A stretch of DNA of 64,000 nt from NCBI RefSeq assembly GCF_004005865.1, contig NZ_SACN01000002.1:62001-126000 (forward strand), given 5' to 3'. Positions 25,079 through 33,216 of this stretch are shown piece after piece. The DNA is from Sphingomonas crocodyli (GTDB lineage Bacteria > Pseudomonadota > Alphaproteobacteria > Sphingomonadales > Sphingomonadaceae). The translations under genes and the position numbers were made by a program. A model generated the notes under the pieces. It saw nothing but the letters and a program-made list of their open reading frames with translations, had not been told where the DNA came from and did no database searches. Position 1 is the stretch's first letter, and every line of letters begins with the position of its first letter.

Positions 25079-26361
25079 GCGGCCTTCTCCGTAGGTGAAT
25101 CGGTGGGAGCGAATTCGAGAGTTTCGGGCGGATCGAAGGTGCGCGCACGCAACAGTTCGGGGAACAGCTTCGACCACGTGATCGCGACCAGGATCGTGCC
25201 GACCCCACCCGCCACCACCGCGGCGACCGGCCCGATCGCGGCGGCGAGGAAGCCCGATTCCGCCTCGCCCAGTTCGTTCGATCCCGAAATGAACAGGGTG
25301 GAGACCGCGCCGACGCGGCCGCGCATCGAATCCGGTGTGTAAAGCTGGATCAATGTCTGGCGCACATAGACCGACACCATGTCCGCCGCGCCAAGCGCGG
25401 AGAGGCAGACCAGCGACAGCGGCAGGATGCGCGAATAGCCAAAGGCGATCGTCGCGACGCCGAACGCGCCGACCGCGATCAGCAGCTTCAGCCCGACATT
25501 GACCTTGAGCGGATGGCGGGCGAGCCACCATGCGGTCAGCACCGCGCCGACCGCCGGCGCCGCGCGCAACGCGCCCAGCCCTTCCGATCCGACGTGGAGG
25601 ACGTCCTTCGCATAGACCGGTAGCATCGCCGTCGCGCCGCCCAGCAGCACCGCGAACAGATCGAGCGAGATCGCGCCCAGCACCAGCCGGTTGCGCCCGA
25701 GATAGGCGAAGCCGTCCATCATCTGCGCCCACGGATGCCGCCCGCGATCGAGCGCGGTGCGCGGCACCGGGCCGATCAGGAGCATCATCAGCAGGGTGAC
25801 GCTGAACAAGATGGTGCTCGACGTATAAGGCGCGGCCGGCCCCAGCGCGTAGAGGAAGCCGCCGAGCGGAGGGCCGAGCACCGCGCCCGTCTGCCACGCC
25901 ATCGAACTCATCGCGATCGCCGAGGGCAGGATCTCACGCGGGACGAGGTTGGGGGACAACGCCTGGAGCGCGGGCGCCGCGAAGGCGCGCGCGACGCCCA
26001 GCAAAGCGGCGATCGTGAACAAGGCGGGAAGCGTCGTCGTGCCCTGGAACGCCATCCACGCCAGCGAACCCGCGCAGAGGATTTCGAGGAAGGCTGTGGT
26101 CCGCGCGATGAAGCGGCGATCGATCCGGTCGGCCGTCCAGCCGGTGATGAGGGTCAGCGCCATCAGCGGCAGGAACTGGGCGACGCCGATCCAGCCGAGC
26201 TGGAGCGCGGCATCGCGCGGAGCCATCGTGCGGCGGGCAATATCATACGCCTGCCAGCCGATGATCACGACCATCCCGTTCTGCGCGAGCGTCGATGCAA
26301 GGCGGCCAAGCCAGTAATAGCGATAGGCCGGAATCGAAAAGGGGGAGGTCGACCGGAACAT
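25075..26361 (-). CDS. MFS transporter, EntS-like
   Basis: 428 aa, about 12 hydrophobic helices. [10 protein letters not shown] between helices 2 and 3 is the MFS motif A, and the overall pattern (R-Y-Y-W-L-G-R-L start, R-G-R-V near 320) resembles the EntS/enterobactin-exporter-like group. The substrate is unknown. It is translationally coupled to cysK, so it may export a cysteine-derived or sulfur compound, as an inference. It is preceded by an AT-rich palindrome. Confidence 0.85.
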   Translation of the reverse strand: MFRSTSPFSIPAYRYYWLGRLASTLAQNGMVVIIGWQAYDIARRTMAPRDAALQLGWIGVAQFLPLMALTLITGWTADRIDRRFIARTTAFLEILCAGSLAWMAFQGTTTLPALFTIAALLGVARAFAAPALQALSPNLVPREILPSAIAMSSMAWQTGAVLGPPLGGFLYALGPAAPYTSSTILFSVTLLMMLLIGPVPRTALDRGRHPWAQMMDGFAYLGRNRLVLGAISLDLFAVLLGGATAMLPVYAKDVLHVGSEGLGALRAAPAVGAVLTAWWLARHPLKVNVGLKLLIAVGAFGVATIAFGYSRILPLSLVCLSALGAADMVSVYVRQTLIQLYTPDSMRGRVGAVSTLFISGSNELGEAESGFLAAAIGPVAAVVAGGVGTILVAITWSKLFPELLRARTFDPPETLEFAPTDSPTEKAA

Positions 26362-26420
26362 GGCGCCTGTCCTAGGCGCGCCTACGCCCCCGCCGCAAGC
26401 CCGCTGGTCGCGGGAGTGTG

Positions 26421-26445
26421 ATAATTCTACTATATTGGTAGATTA
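26421..26445. promoter_or_regulatory. AT-rich palindrome upstream of the MFS-cysK operon
   Basis: TCTAC and GTAGA are exact arms around a seven-base centre (26426-26442), and outer ATAAT and ATTAT bases extend the dyad with a one-base bulge. It is 60 bp from the MFS start and overlaps the stop codon of the next gene upstream. A repressor operator, perhaps responsive to cysteine or sulfur status, is a reasonable guess because cysK lies in the operon. Confidence 0.55.
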
Positions 26446-27804
26446 TAGAGATTGGCCGGGTTTGCCGAGCTTGATGCGGCCAAGGCTGAACAGGCCGCCG
26501 ATCACCGCGAAGGCCGCCGCGATCAGCACGGGCGCGCGGCCATCGCCAATGCCTATCGCGAGCAGCGCGGCGACCATCGTCGCGCCCAGCGTCTGCCCGG
26601 TCATTCGCGTGGTCGATGTCAGCCCGCCCGCCGCCGCCGCGCGATCGCGCGGAGTTGCCGCCATCACGAGGCGGACGTTGGTCGGCAGATAGAGCGCGAC
26701 CCCGACGCCGCAGACGGCCATCCGCCAGGCGACATCGAACGATGTCGGGTGGACGGGCAGGAAGGCCATCAGCAACAGGCCGATCACGAACACGAACATG
26801 CCCGAAGCGCCCAATATGCCGGCGTTGAGCTTGTCGGCCAGCGTCGCGGAGATCGGCGCCATCACCATCAGCGTCAGCGGCATCGGCGTCATCACCGCAC
26901 CCACCTGTGCGGGCGTGAAGCCGTAAAGATGCTGGAGGCGGAAGGGCATCGACAAGGTCAGGCTGACATTCGCCATAAAGACGAGCAATGCGCCCGCGAT
27001 CGACAGTGAGATCAGCTTGCTGGCGAACAGATCGACCGGAAGGATCGGCCGCTCCTCTTGCAATTCGTGCTTCACGAAACGGATCGCGACCAGCACGCCC
27101 ACGCCCATTACCGCCAGCGACACGATCGGCGAATCGCCATGCACCAGCCCTTCGAGCCCGAAGATCAGCAGGCCGAAGACGATGACGTTATAGACCGATC
27201 CCACCAGATCGAACTTGCCCTCCGACGGCGGAATGTCCGGCAGCGCGTGACGCCCGAGGATCAGCGACAGGATCGCGAAGGGCACGGCGGCAGCGAACAC
27301 CCAGGGCCATTGGCCGTATAGCAGGATGAAGCCGCCCAATGTCGGCGCGAGCGCCGCCGAACTCGACGCGACCACGCTGTTGACACCCAACCCGCGCCCC
27401 AGATGGCTCGACGGATAGATGTTGCGGATCATCGCCGCCATCATGCTGAGCGTCGCGGCGGCCCCCAGCCCCTGCATCGCGCGCACCACCAGCAGGAAGG
27501 GCAGGCTTTTTGCGAAGAAGCAGAGGATGGTCGAGATCGCGAACAGCATCTGCCCATATTGGTAGAAGCGTTTCAGCCCGATCCGATCGCCGATCCCCGC
27601 GCAGGGCAGCATCGTCATCAACAGGGTCAGCTGATAGACGGTGACGACCAGCACCGCCGCCGATCCGTCGACATGCAGATCGCGCGCGATCGTCGGCAGC
27701 GCGACCGTGGCGATCGCGCCGTCGATCGTGGTCAGCGCGGTGCCCATCGACAAGGCGATGATCGCCAGCAGTCGCCGGGGCTGGGGAAGGCCGTCTTCGT
27801 TCAT
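26443..27804 (-). CDS. MFS drug transporter, DHA2-like
   Basis: 453 aa from ATG 27804. It opens with about 10 polar residues, then helix 1 with T-T-I-D-G-A-I-A-T-V-A-L-P-T-I, the D-x-x-x-x-x-A-L-P signature (motif D1) of the 14-helix drug-proton antiporters. Thirteen to fourteen hydrophobic segments follow. Multidrug or organic-acid efflux is likely. Its start overlaps the stop of the TMEM175-like gene by four bases, so the pair is co-translated. Confidence 0.87.
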   Translation of the reverse strand: MNEDGLPQPRRLLAIIALSMGTALTTIDGAIATVALPTIARDLHVDGSAAVLVVTVYQLTLLMTMLPCAGIGDRIGLKRFYQYGQMLFAISTILCFFAKSLPFLLVVRAMQGLGAAATLSMMAAMIRNIYPSSHLGRGLGVNSVVASSSAALAPTLGGFILLYGQWPWVFAAAVPFAILSLILGRHALPDIPPSEGKFDLVGSVYNVIVFGLLIFGLEGLVHGDSPIVSLAVMGVGVLVAIRFVKHELQEERPILPVDLFASKLISLSIAGALLVFMANVSLTLSMPFRLQHLYGFTPAQVGAVMTPMPLTLMVMAPISATLADKLNAGILGASGMFVFVIGLLLMAFLPVHPTSFDVAWRMAVCGVGVALYLPTNVRLVMAATPRDRAAAAGGLTSTTRMTGQTLGATMVAALLAIGIGDGRAPVLIAAAFAVIGGLFSLGRIKLGKPGQSL

Positions 27805-28436
27805 GCCGGCGTATCGCCCCAATGCCAGAACCACGAAAAGACCCCGATCGTTATCGGCAGGCTCGCGTAGATGAAGGGTGCGAAGAAGGCCGGGCTGCCC
27901 CCTGCCATCGCGAGCGCGGTCGAGACGACGGCGGTTCCCGCGAGGATCGCATAGATGATCGCCTCTCCCTTCACGGGGGAGCGCAGCGCCGGATCAAGCT
28001 CGGTAGAGACGAAGGCGTCCCAGAACAGCAGCGAGGTCGTGGCCGACATCGCAAAGAAGCCGACGCCATAGACGGTGAACAGCATCCGCACGGACGGGCG
28101 ATCGGGGTCCGGTTCGCCGAATATCAGCGATGACAGGTCGGTCGCCATCGCGCCCAGCGGGAAGATGTAGATCAGAACCACGAAGATCAGCAGGAAGGTG
28201 AGCAACACCGATCGCCAGTCCCCTTCGCCGCGGAACCGCCGCCAGCGGACATGCGCGAACCAGAACATGCCAACGATCACGTAGCCGATCCCGAAGGCCG
28301 GGATGCGGCGCACGATCGTCATGAGATCGGCATCGCTACCCTCGGTCGACATGCCGCCCGACACCATCAGCACGGTCACCGCAAAGGCGAAAGCGGCGTC
28401 GGTGAACGCGTCGAGACGGGCTGAGACGGAGGTCAT
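27801..28436 (-). CDS. TMEM175/DUF1211 family membrane protein
   Basis: 211 aa. Residues 8-18 read R-L-D-A-F-T-D-A-A-F-A, matching the R-x3-F-S-D signature of helix 1 in the TMEM175 family. Six hydrophobic segments are visible. Bacterial members are potassium-selective or leak channels; the pore pattern here suggests the same, but ion selectivity is not certain. It is translationally coupled to the DHA2-type exporter downstream. Confidence 0.83.
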   Translation of the reverse strand: MTSVSARLDAFTDAAFAFAVTVLMVSGGMSTEGSDADLMTIVRRIPAFGIGYVIVGMFWFAHVRWRRFRGEGDWRSVLLTFLLIFVVLIYIFPLGAMATDLSSLIFGEPDPDRPSVRMLFTVYGVGFFAMSATTSLLFWDAFVSTELDPALRSPVKGEAIIYAILAGTAVVSTALAMAGGSPAFFAPFIYASLPITIGVFSWFWHWGDTPA

Positions 28437-28503
28437 CGTTGGCCAGCCTTAACGGCAGGGTGCATTGGCGCAAGCGTATGCCCTTGCCCAAGACGCGCGG
28501 AAA

Positions 28504-30789
28504 TCAGCCCGGCACGCTCACGAAGCTGTCGAGGACGCGCTTGCGGCCGGACTGTTCGAAGTCGATCTCCAGCTTGTTGCCCTCGATCTCGACCACCGCG
28601 CCATAGCCGAACTTGGTGTGGAAGACGCGGGTGCCCAGCGCGATGTCCTTGCGTGAGGGCTGCGCGATGCTGACGGCCGAGGCGCGCGATTCGAGGACGC
28701 GGCCGCTGGCCCCCGGCGACTTGGGGATCGGCCCGACCGCCGCCGCCCGCTGCCAGCCGGGGCCGCGCCCCTGCGCGCGGGCGACATGCGCGAACGGATC
28801 GGACTGTTCGGACCATTGCGCGCGCCACAGCGATTCGCCGCCCGACATCGTCGTCTCGGCATCGACATGCTCCTTGGGCAGTTCGCCCACAAAGCGCGAC
28901 GGGATCGACGAGGTCCACTGGCCGTAGATGCGGCGATTGGCGGCGTGGATGATCGTGCATTTCCGCCGTGCGCGCGTGATCGCGACATAAGCGAGGCGAC
29001 GCTCCTCCTCGAGGCTGGCGAGCCCGCCTTCGTCGAGCGCGCGTTGCGAGGGGAAGACGCCCTCCTCCCAGCCCGCGAGGAACACGGTGCCGAACTCCAG
29101 CCCCTTGGCGGCGTGGATCGTCATGATCGTCACCTTCGCCGTATCGGCGTCGGCATCATTGTCCATGACCAGGCTGACATGTTCGAGGAAGGCGGGGAGG
29201 TTTTCATAATCCTCCATCGCGCGGGCGAGTTCGCTCAGATTGTCCAGCCGTCCGTCGGCCTCTGTCGATTTTTCGGCCTGGAGCATCGCGGTATAGCCCG
29301 ATTCCTCCAGCACCAGCCGGGTCAGTTCGGCGTGCGGCAGATCGTTCATCCGATCGCGCCAGCGCGCGATATCGCCGACCAGATTGCCGAGTGCGCGGCG
29401 CGCCTGCGGGGTGAGTTCGTCGGTGCCGAGAATGCGCGCGGCGGCGAGCGTGAGGGGGATGCCCTCGGCGCGCGCGAGCATGTGGAGCTTGGACACCGCC
29501 TTGTCGCCCAGCCCGCGCTTGGGCGTGTTGACGATGCGTTCGAAGGCGAGGTCGTCGGCCGGCTGGCTGATGACGCGCAGATAAGCGAGCGCATCGCGGA
29601 TTTCGGCGCGCTCGTAGAAGCGGAAGCCGCCGACGATGCGATAGGGCAGGCCGATCGCGATGAAGCGGTCTTCGAACTCGCGCGTCTGAAACTGCGCACG
29701 CACGAGGATCGCGACGTCGTCGAGCTTGCCGCCATTGCGTTGATAGGTCTCGATCTCCTCGCCGACGCGGCGGGCTTCTTCGGGGCCGTCCCAGACGCCG
29801 ACGACGCGAACCTTCTCGCCGTCGGCCGCCTCGGTCCACAAAGACTTGCCCAGCCGCCCGCCATTGTTCGCGATCACGCCCGACGCGGCGGCCAGGATAT
29901 GCGGCGTCGACCGGTAATTCTGTTCGAGGCGTATGACGGCGGCGCCCGGAAAGTCCCGCTCGAAGCGCAGGATGTTGGCGACTTCCGCACCGCGCCACGA
30001 ATAGATCGACTGATCGTCGTCACCGACGCAGCAGATATTCTTGCGCCGCTGCGCGATCAGGCGGAGCCACAGATATTGGGCGCTGTTCGTGTCCTGATAT
30101 TCGTCGACCATCACGTAGCGGAAGCGCTCCTGATACGCCTCCAGCACGTCGCGATGCGTCTTCAGGATGGTCAGCATGTGGAGCAGCAGATCGCCGAAGT
30201 CGCAGGCGTTCACCGCGCGCAGCCGATCCTGATATTGCTGATAGAGTTCGCCGCCGCGCCCGTTGGCGAACTGCTCGCTCTCGCCCGCGTCGATATCCGC
30301 CGGGGTGAGGCCGCGATTCTTCCAGCGATCGATCACGCCGGCGAACTGGCGCGCGGGCCATCGCTTCTCGTCGAGGTCGGCGGCGGCCAGGATCTGCTTG
30401 ATCAGGCGCAACTGATCGTCGGTGTCGAGGATGGTGAAGCTGGGAGTCAGGCCCACCAGTTCGGCATGACGGCGCAGCATCCGCGCGGCGACCGCATGGA
30501 AGGTGCCGAGCCACGCCATCCCTTCGACCGCCTGCCCCAGCAGCCTGCCCACGCGCTCGCGCATTTCGCGCGCGGCCTTGTTGGTGAAGGTGACGGCGAG
30601 AATCTCGGATGGCCAGGCGCGGCGCGTGGCGACAAGATGTGCGAGACGGGCGGTGAGCGCGGCGGTCTTGCCCGTGCCCGCGCCGGCGAGGACGAGCACC
30701 GGGCCTTCGGTTGTCAGCACCGCCTCACGCTGGGGCGGGTTCAGGCCTTGCAGATAGCCGGGTTCGGAAATGGGCGCGTCACTGTTCAC
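28504..30789 (-). CDS. uvrD: ATP-dependent DNA helicase UvrD/PcrA
   Basis: 761 aa. Superfamily 1 motifs are intact: G-A-G-T-G-K-T (Walker A) near residue 45, D-E-Y-Q-D-T, G-D-D-D-Q-S-I-Y-S-W-R-G (III), Q-N-Y-R-S-T (IV) and V-A-I-T-R-A-R (VI). The last 50 residues form the PcrA/UvrD C-terminal Tudor-like domain with T-K-F-G-Y-G. It unwinds DNA in mismatch and nucleotide excision repair and clears stalled RNA polymerase. GTG 30789 is chosen over TTG 30825; neither has a clear ribosome site. Confidence 0.93.
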   Translation of the reverse strand: MNSDAPISEPGYLQGLNPPQREAVLTTEGPVLVLAGAGTGKTAALTARLAHLVATRRAWPSEILAVTFTNKAAREMRERVGRLLGQAVEGMAWLGTFHAVAARMLRRHAELVGLTPSFTILDTDDQLRLIKQILAAADLDEKRWPARQFAGVIDRWKNRGLTPADIDAGESEQFANGRGGELYQQYQDRLRAVNACDFGDLLLHMLTILKTHRDVLEAYQERFRYVMVDEYQDTNSAQYLWLRLIAQRRKNICCVGDDDQSIYSWRGAEVANILRFERDFPGAAVIRLEQNYRSTPHILAAASGVIANNGGRLGKSLWTEAADGEKVRVVGVWDGPEEARRVGEEIETYQRNGGKLDDVAILVRAQFQTREFEDRFIAIGLPYRIVGGFRFYERAEIRDALAYLRVISQPADDLAFERIVNTPKRGLGDKAVSKLHMLARAEGIPLTLAAARILGTDELTPQARRALGNLVGDIARWRDRMNDLPHAELTRLVLEESGYTAMLQAEKSTEADGRLDNLSELARAMEDYENLPAFLEHVSLVMDNDADADTAKVTIMTIHAAKGLEFGTVFLAGWEEGVFPSQRALDEGGLASLEEERRLAYVAITRARRKCTIIHAANRRIYGQWTSSIPSRFVGELPKEHVDAETTMSGGESLWRAQWSEQSDPFAHVARAQGRGPGWQRAAAVGPIPKSPGASGRVLESRASAVSIAQPSRKDIALGTRVFHTKFGYGAVVEIEGNKLEIDFEQSGRKRVLDSFVSVPG

Positions 30790-30838
30790 GCGCGAACAGG
30801 TAGGGAACGGAGCCGCTGCGGGCAACCCCGTCTTTCTA

Positions 30839-30958
30839 TCAGAGGAAGGCGGCGCCGATCGCGAGCCACATGACGGTCGACAAGGCGAAACCGAAGGCGT
30901 GGCGAACGCTCAACACGAGTTGCGGCGCGATAGCGGCGGCGGGGGCAGTCGGCAGCAT
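30839..30958 (-). CDS. Small hydrophobic protein, one predicted TM helix
   Basis: 39 aa. After a short Ala/Pro-rich start, the second half (G-F-A-L-S-T-V-M-W-L-A-I-G-A-A-F-L) is a membrane-length hydrophobic helix reaching the C-terminus. CCGGAG and AGG precede the ATG, which supports translation. The function is unknown. Its stop lies just upstream of uvrD on the same strand. The gap from 30959 to the tRNA-Lys gene shows no other gene. Confidence 0.5.
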   Translation of the reverse strand: MLPTAPAAAIAPQLVLSVRHAFGFALSTVMWLAIGAAFL

Positions 30959-31132
30959 CCTGGACTCCGGGGAAATTGTTTTTTGAACGCTACGACGCAA
31001 CGGCCTGTCTCAAATGTGAGACTTTCGCGACTTTTGCCAGTGCTAAGATCGAACGCTGCGCCGCGAGACAATTGCGTTACGCGCACGTTGCGGTGCGGTA
31101 ACAAAATGGCGGGCGCTGTGGGGTGGGATGCT

Positions 31133-31208
31133 TGGTGAGCTCGATGGGATTCGAACCCATGACCTACAGATTAAAAGTCCGTTGCTCTACCGACTGAGCT
31201 ACGAGCTC
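31133..31208 (-). tRNA. tRNA-Lys (TTT anticodon)
   Basis: A full cloverleaf of 76 bases, including an encoded CCA. The acceptor stem is GAGCTCG with CGAGCTC, the D-loop holds A-G-C-T-C-A-G, the anticodon loop reads C-T-TTT-A-A, and the T-arm has G-G-G-T-T-C-G-A-A-T-C-C-C. It starts 17 bp after the folK stop on the same strand, so it may be processed from the polA-flippase-folK transcript or have a promoter inside folK. Confidence 0.96.
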
Positions 31209-31225
31209 GACCAAGGCTGGCGTCT

Positions 31226-31708
31226 CTAGGAGCGAGGGCGGGCGCGGTCAAGGCGGGCGAGGGCATGGGCGACTTTGCCCGGCCCAAGGCGCCAGTGCGA
31301 TGCGATCGTGGCGAGCGGTTTCAGCACGAAGGCGCGCTTCGCCGTTTCCCGGTGCGGGATCGACAGCCGACGGCTGCGGAAGGCGCCACCCGACCACAGG
31401 ATGATATCGAGATCGAGCACGCGCGGACCCCAGCGCCGCCCACGCCGGCGGCCGAAGCTGCGCTCGATGCGCTTGAACAAGGCGAGCAGCTGGGGCGGAT
31501 CGAGCGGCGTCTCGGCGAGCAGGGCGGCGTTCGCAAAGGCGCGGCCGGCGGGGCCAAGCGCGGGGGTGGCGAGGATCGGTGAGGTCACGATGATCGCCAC
31601 GCCTTCGACCTCCAGCGCGGCGATCGCGGCGCGCAGCACCGCGGCCGGCGCGCCGTGGCGGCCGTGGCGCCGGTTCGATCCGAGCGCGATGGCGTAAGTC
31701 TGGATCAT
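31226..31708 (-). CDS. folK: HPPK, 6-hydroxymethyl-dihydropterin pyrophosphokinase
   Basis: 160 aa. The family signature is present: A-L-G-S-N near the start, and G-P-R-V-L-D-L-D-I-I-L-W near 92-103 with the two Asp residues that bind magnesium-ATP, then L-S-I-P-H. It transfers pyrophosphate from ATP to the pterin in folate synthesis. The ATG overlaps the stop of the flippase gene (ATGA). No folP or folB neighbour is present in the window. Confidence 0.92.
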   Translation of the reverse strand: MIQTYAIALGSNRRHGRHGAPAAVLRAAIAALEVEGVAIIVTSPILATPALGPAGRAFANAALLAETPLDPPQLLALFKRIERSFGRRRGRRWGPRVLDLDIILWSGGAFRSRRLSIPHRETAKRAFVLKPLATIASHWRLGPGKVAHALARLDRARPRS

Positions 31709-33216
31709 GCCTCCTTGAGGCGGAACAGGGTGCGGTCTTCCTTGGTAAAGCCGAAGCGCCAGATAACCGCGCCGAACGCCGCGAGGATCGCGGGGATGCC
31801 GAAGGCCAGCTCGACCCATTCGGGCAATTGCACCGCGACCATGCCGACCACGCCCGCCGCCAGCGCCGCCCAGATGAGCGGCCAGCGCCAGCCCGACACC
31901 GGCGCGCCGAGCAGTCGCGACAGGAGCGACGACTTCATCACCGATGCGATGCCCAGCGCGGTGGCCAGCGCCATTGCCGGCGCCGCCGCCTGCCACAATA
32001 CGGGCAGGTGGAATTCGTCCCGCAGCACCAGCACGAAGGCGAAGCTCAGCGCGATCTGGATGCCGATCATGCCCAGCGAGATCATCAGGTTCAGGTGGCG
32101 CGCGACGTAGATCAGCGCCGATTCGGATACCGCCGCCGTTGCCGCGACGACTTCGGCGAGGAGGAGGAAGGACAAGGCCATCGCGCCGCCGACGAAGTTC
32201 GGGCCGACAAGACCCATCACGCCCTCGCCGGTGATGCCCAGCGCAAGGCCGATCCCCGCCTGCGCGGCGATGATCCAGAAGCCGACCTGCCGCACCTGCT
32301 GCGCAACCGCGGCCTTGTTGCCGGCTTCGAGGTTGCGGGTGATGACCGGGCCGAGGATCGGATCGAAGCTGGTCTTGAGCTTCTGTGGCAGCGAAGCGAC
32401 CTGTTGCGCGACATAATAGATGCCGACGATCGCGGGCGAGAAGAACAGGCCGAGGATCGCGATGTCGAGCCGGCGCGAACCCCATTCGATCGCGTCGGCG
32501 GCGGCGAGCGGCACGTTGCGCTTCACGATGTAGAGCAGCCCTGCGAGCCGCGGTCGCCAGCCGCGCGGCCAGCCGAAGCTGCGGATCAGCGGGATGATCG
32601 AGGCGACCAGAGCCGCGCCCATCGACACGACATAGGCGATGATCAGTCCGTCGCGCAGCGAATAGAAGGCAAGGCCGAAGGCCGCGATGCTGATCGTCCA
32701 CGGTTCGATGATCGATCGCGCGCGCACCGTCGCCGCGATATCGAGGCGGTAGGCGAGCGCGGCCAGCGAAATGTCCGACCAGGCGAGCGCAAAGATCGTC
32801 AGCGGTAGCAGCCATTCGAGCCCGTTGATGCCGCTGTTGGGGAACATCAGTTCGGGTAGATAGCCGAGCGTGGTCGCAGCGATGGCCGAGGCGATCGCGC
32901 CGAGCAGCAGCGCATCCCACACGACATGAACGTGCGGTCGATCGGTGGCCGACAATTGTTCGGCCAGCCCGCGCTTCAGGCCGAGCGTTGCCAGCGTCGC
33001 GACGAATTCGACGATGATGATCGCATAAGCGAAGCGACCCAGCGCCTCGGCCCCATACCAGCGGCCGGCGATGAACAGGAAAGGCAGCCGCGCGGCGAGA
33101 CGCAGCAGGAAGCCGAAGAAATTGGTGCGCCCGCCTTTGGCGAGCGCCTGGATGTCGTCACCCTGCTTGGGCGGCGTCGCGCCATCCTGTGGCGCGGTCT
33201 CGGGCGGAAGGCTCAA
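31705..33216 (-). CDS. Polysaccharide flippase (Wzx/MOP superfamily)
   Basis: 503 aa from TTG 33216, which overlaps the polA stop as TTGA; the frame is open further upstream inside polA. About 12 hydrophobic segments follow an N-terminal polar stretch with L-A-K-G-G-R-T-N-F-F-G-F-L-L-R, typical of the O-antigen/lipid-linked-oligosaccharide flippases. It would move an undecaprenyl-linked glycan across the inner membrane. No glycosyltransferase genes are adjacent; its place between polA and folK is odd. Confidence 0.82.
   Translation of the reverse strand: MSLPPETAPQDGATPPKQGDDIQALAKGGRTNFFGFLLRLAARLPFLFIAGRWYGAEALGRFAYAIIIVEFVATLATLGLKRGLAEQLSATDRPHVHVVWDALLLGAIASAIAATTLGYLPELMFPNSGINGLEWLLPLTIFALAWSDISLAALAYRLDIAATVRARSIIEPWTISIAAFGLAFYSLRDGLIIAYVVSMGAALVASIIPLIRSFGWPRGWRPRLAGLLYIVKRNVPLAAADAIEWGSRRLDIAILGLFFSPAIVGIYYVAQQVASLPQKLKTSFDPILGPVITRNLEAGNKAAVAQQVRQVGFWIIAAQAGIGLALGITGEGVMGLVGPNFVGGAMALSFLLLAEVVAATAAVSESALIYVARHLNLMISLGMIGIQIALSFAFVLVLRDEFHLPVLWQAAAPAMALATALGIASVMKSSLLSRLLGAPVSGWRWPLIWAALAAGVVGMVAVQLPEWVELAFGIPAILAAFGAVIWRFGFTKEDRTLFRLKEA

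Noticed and set aside
28786..30873. 695-codon open frame on the plus strand opposite uvrD
   Set aside because: Antisense to the helicase with all motifs intact. Composition is typical of a high-GC shadow frame.
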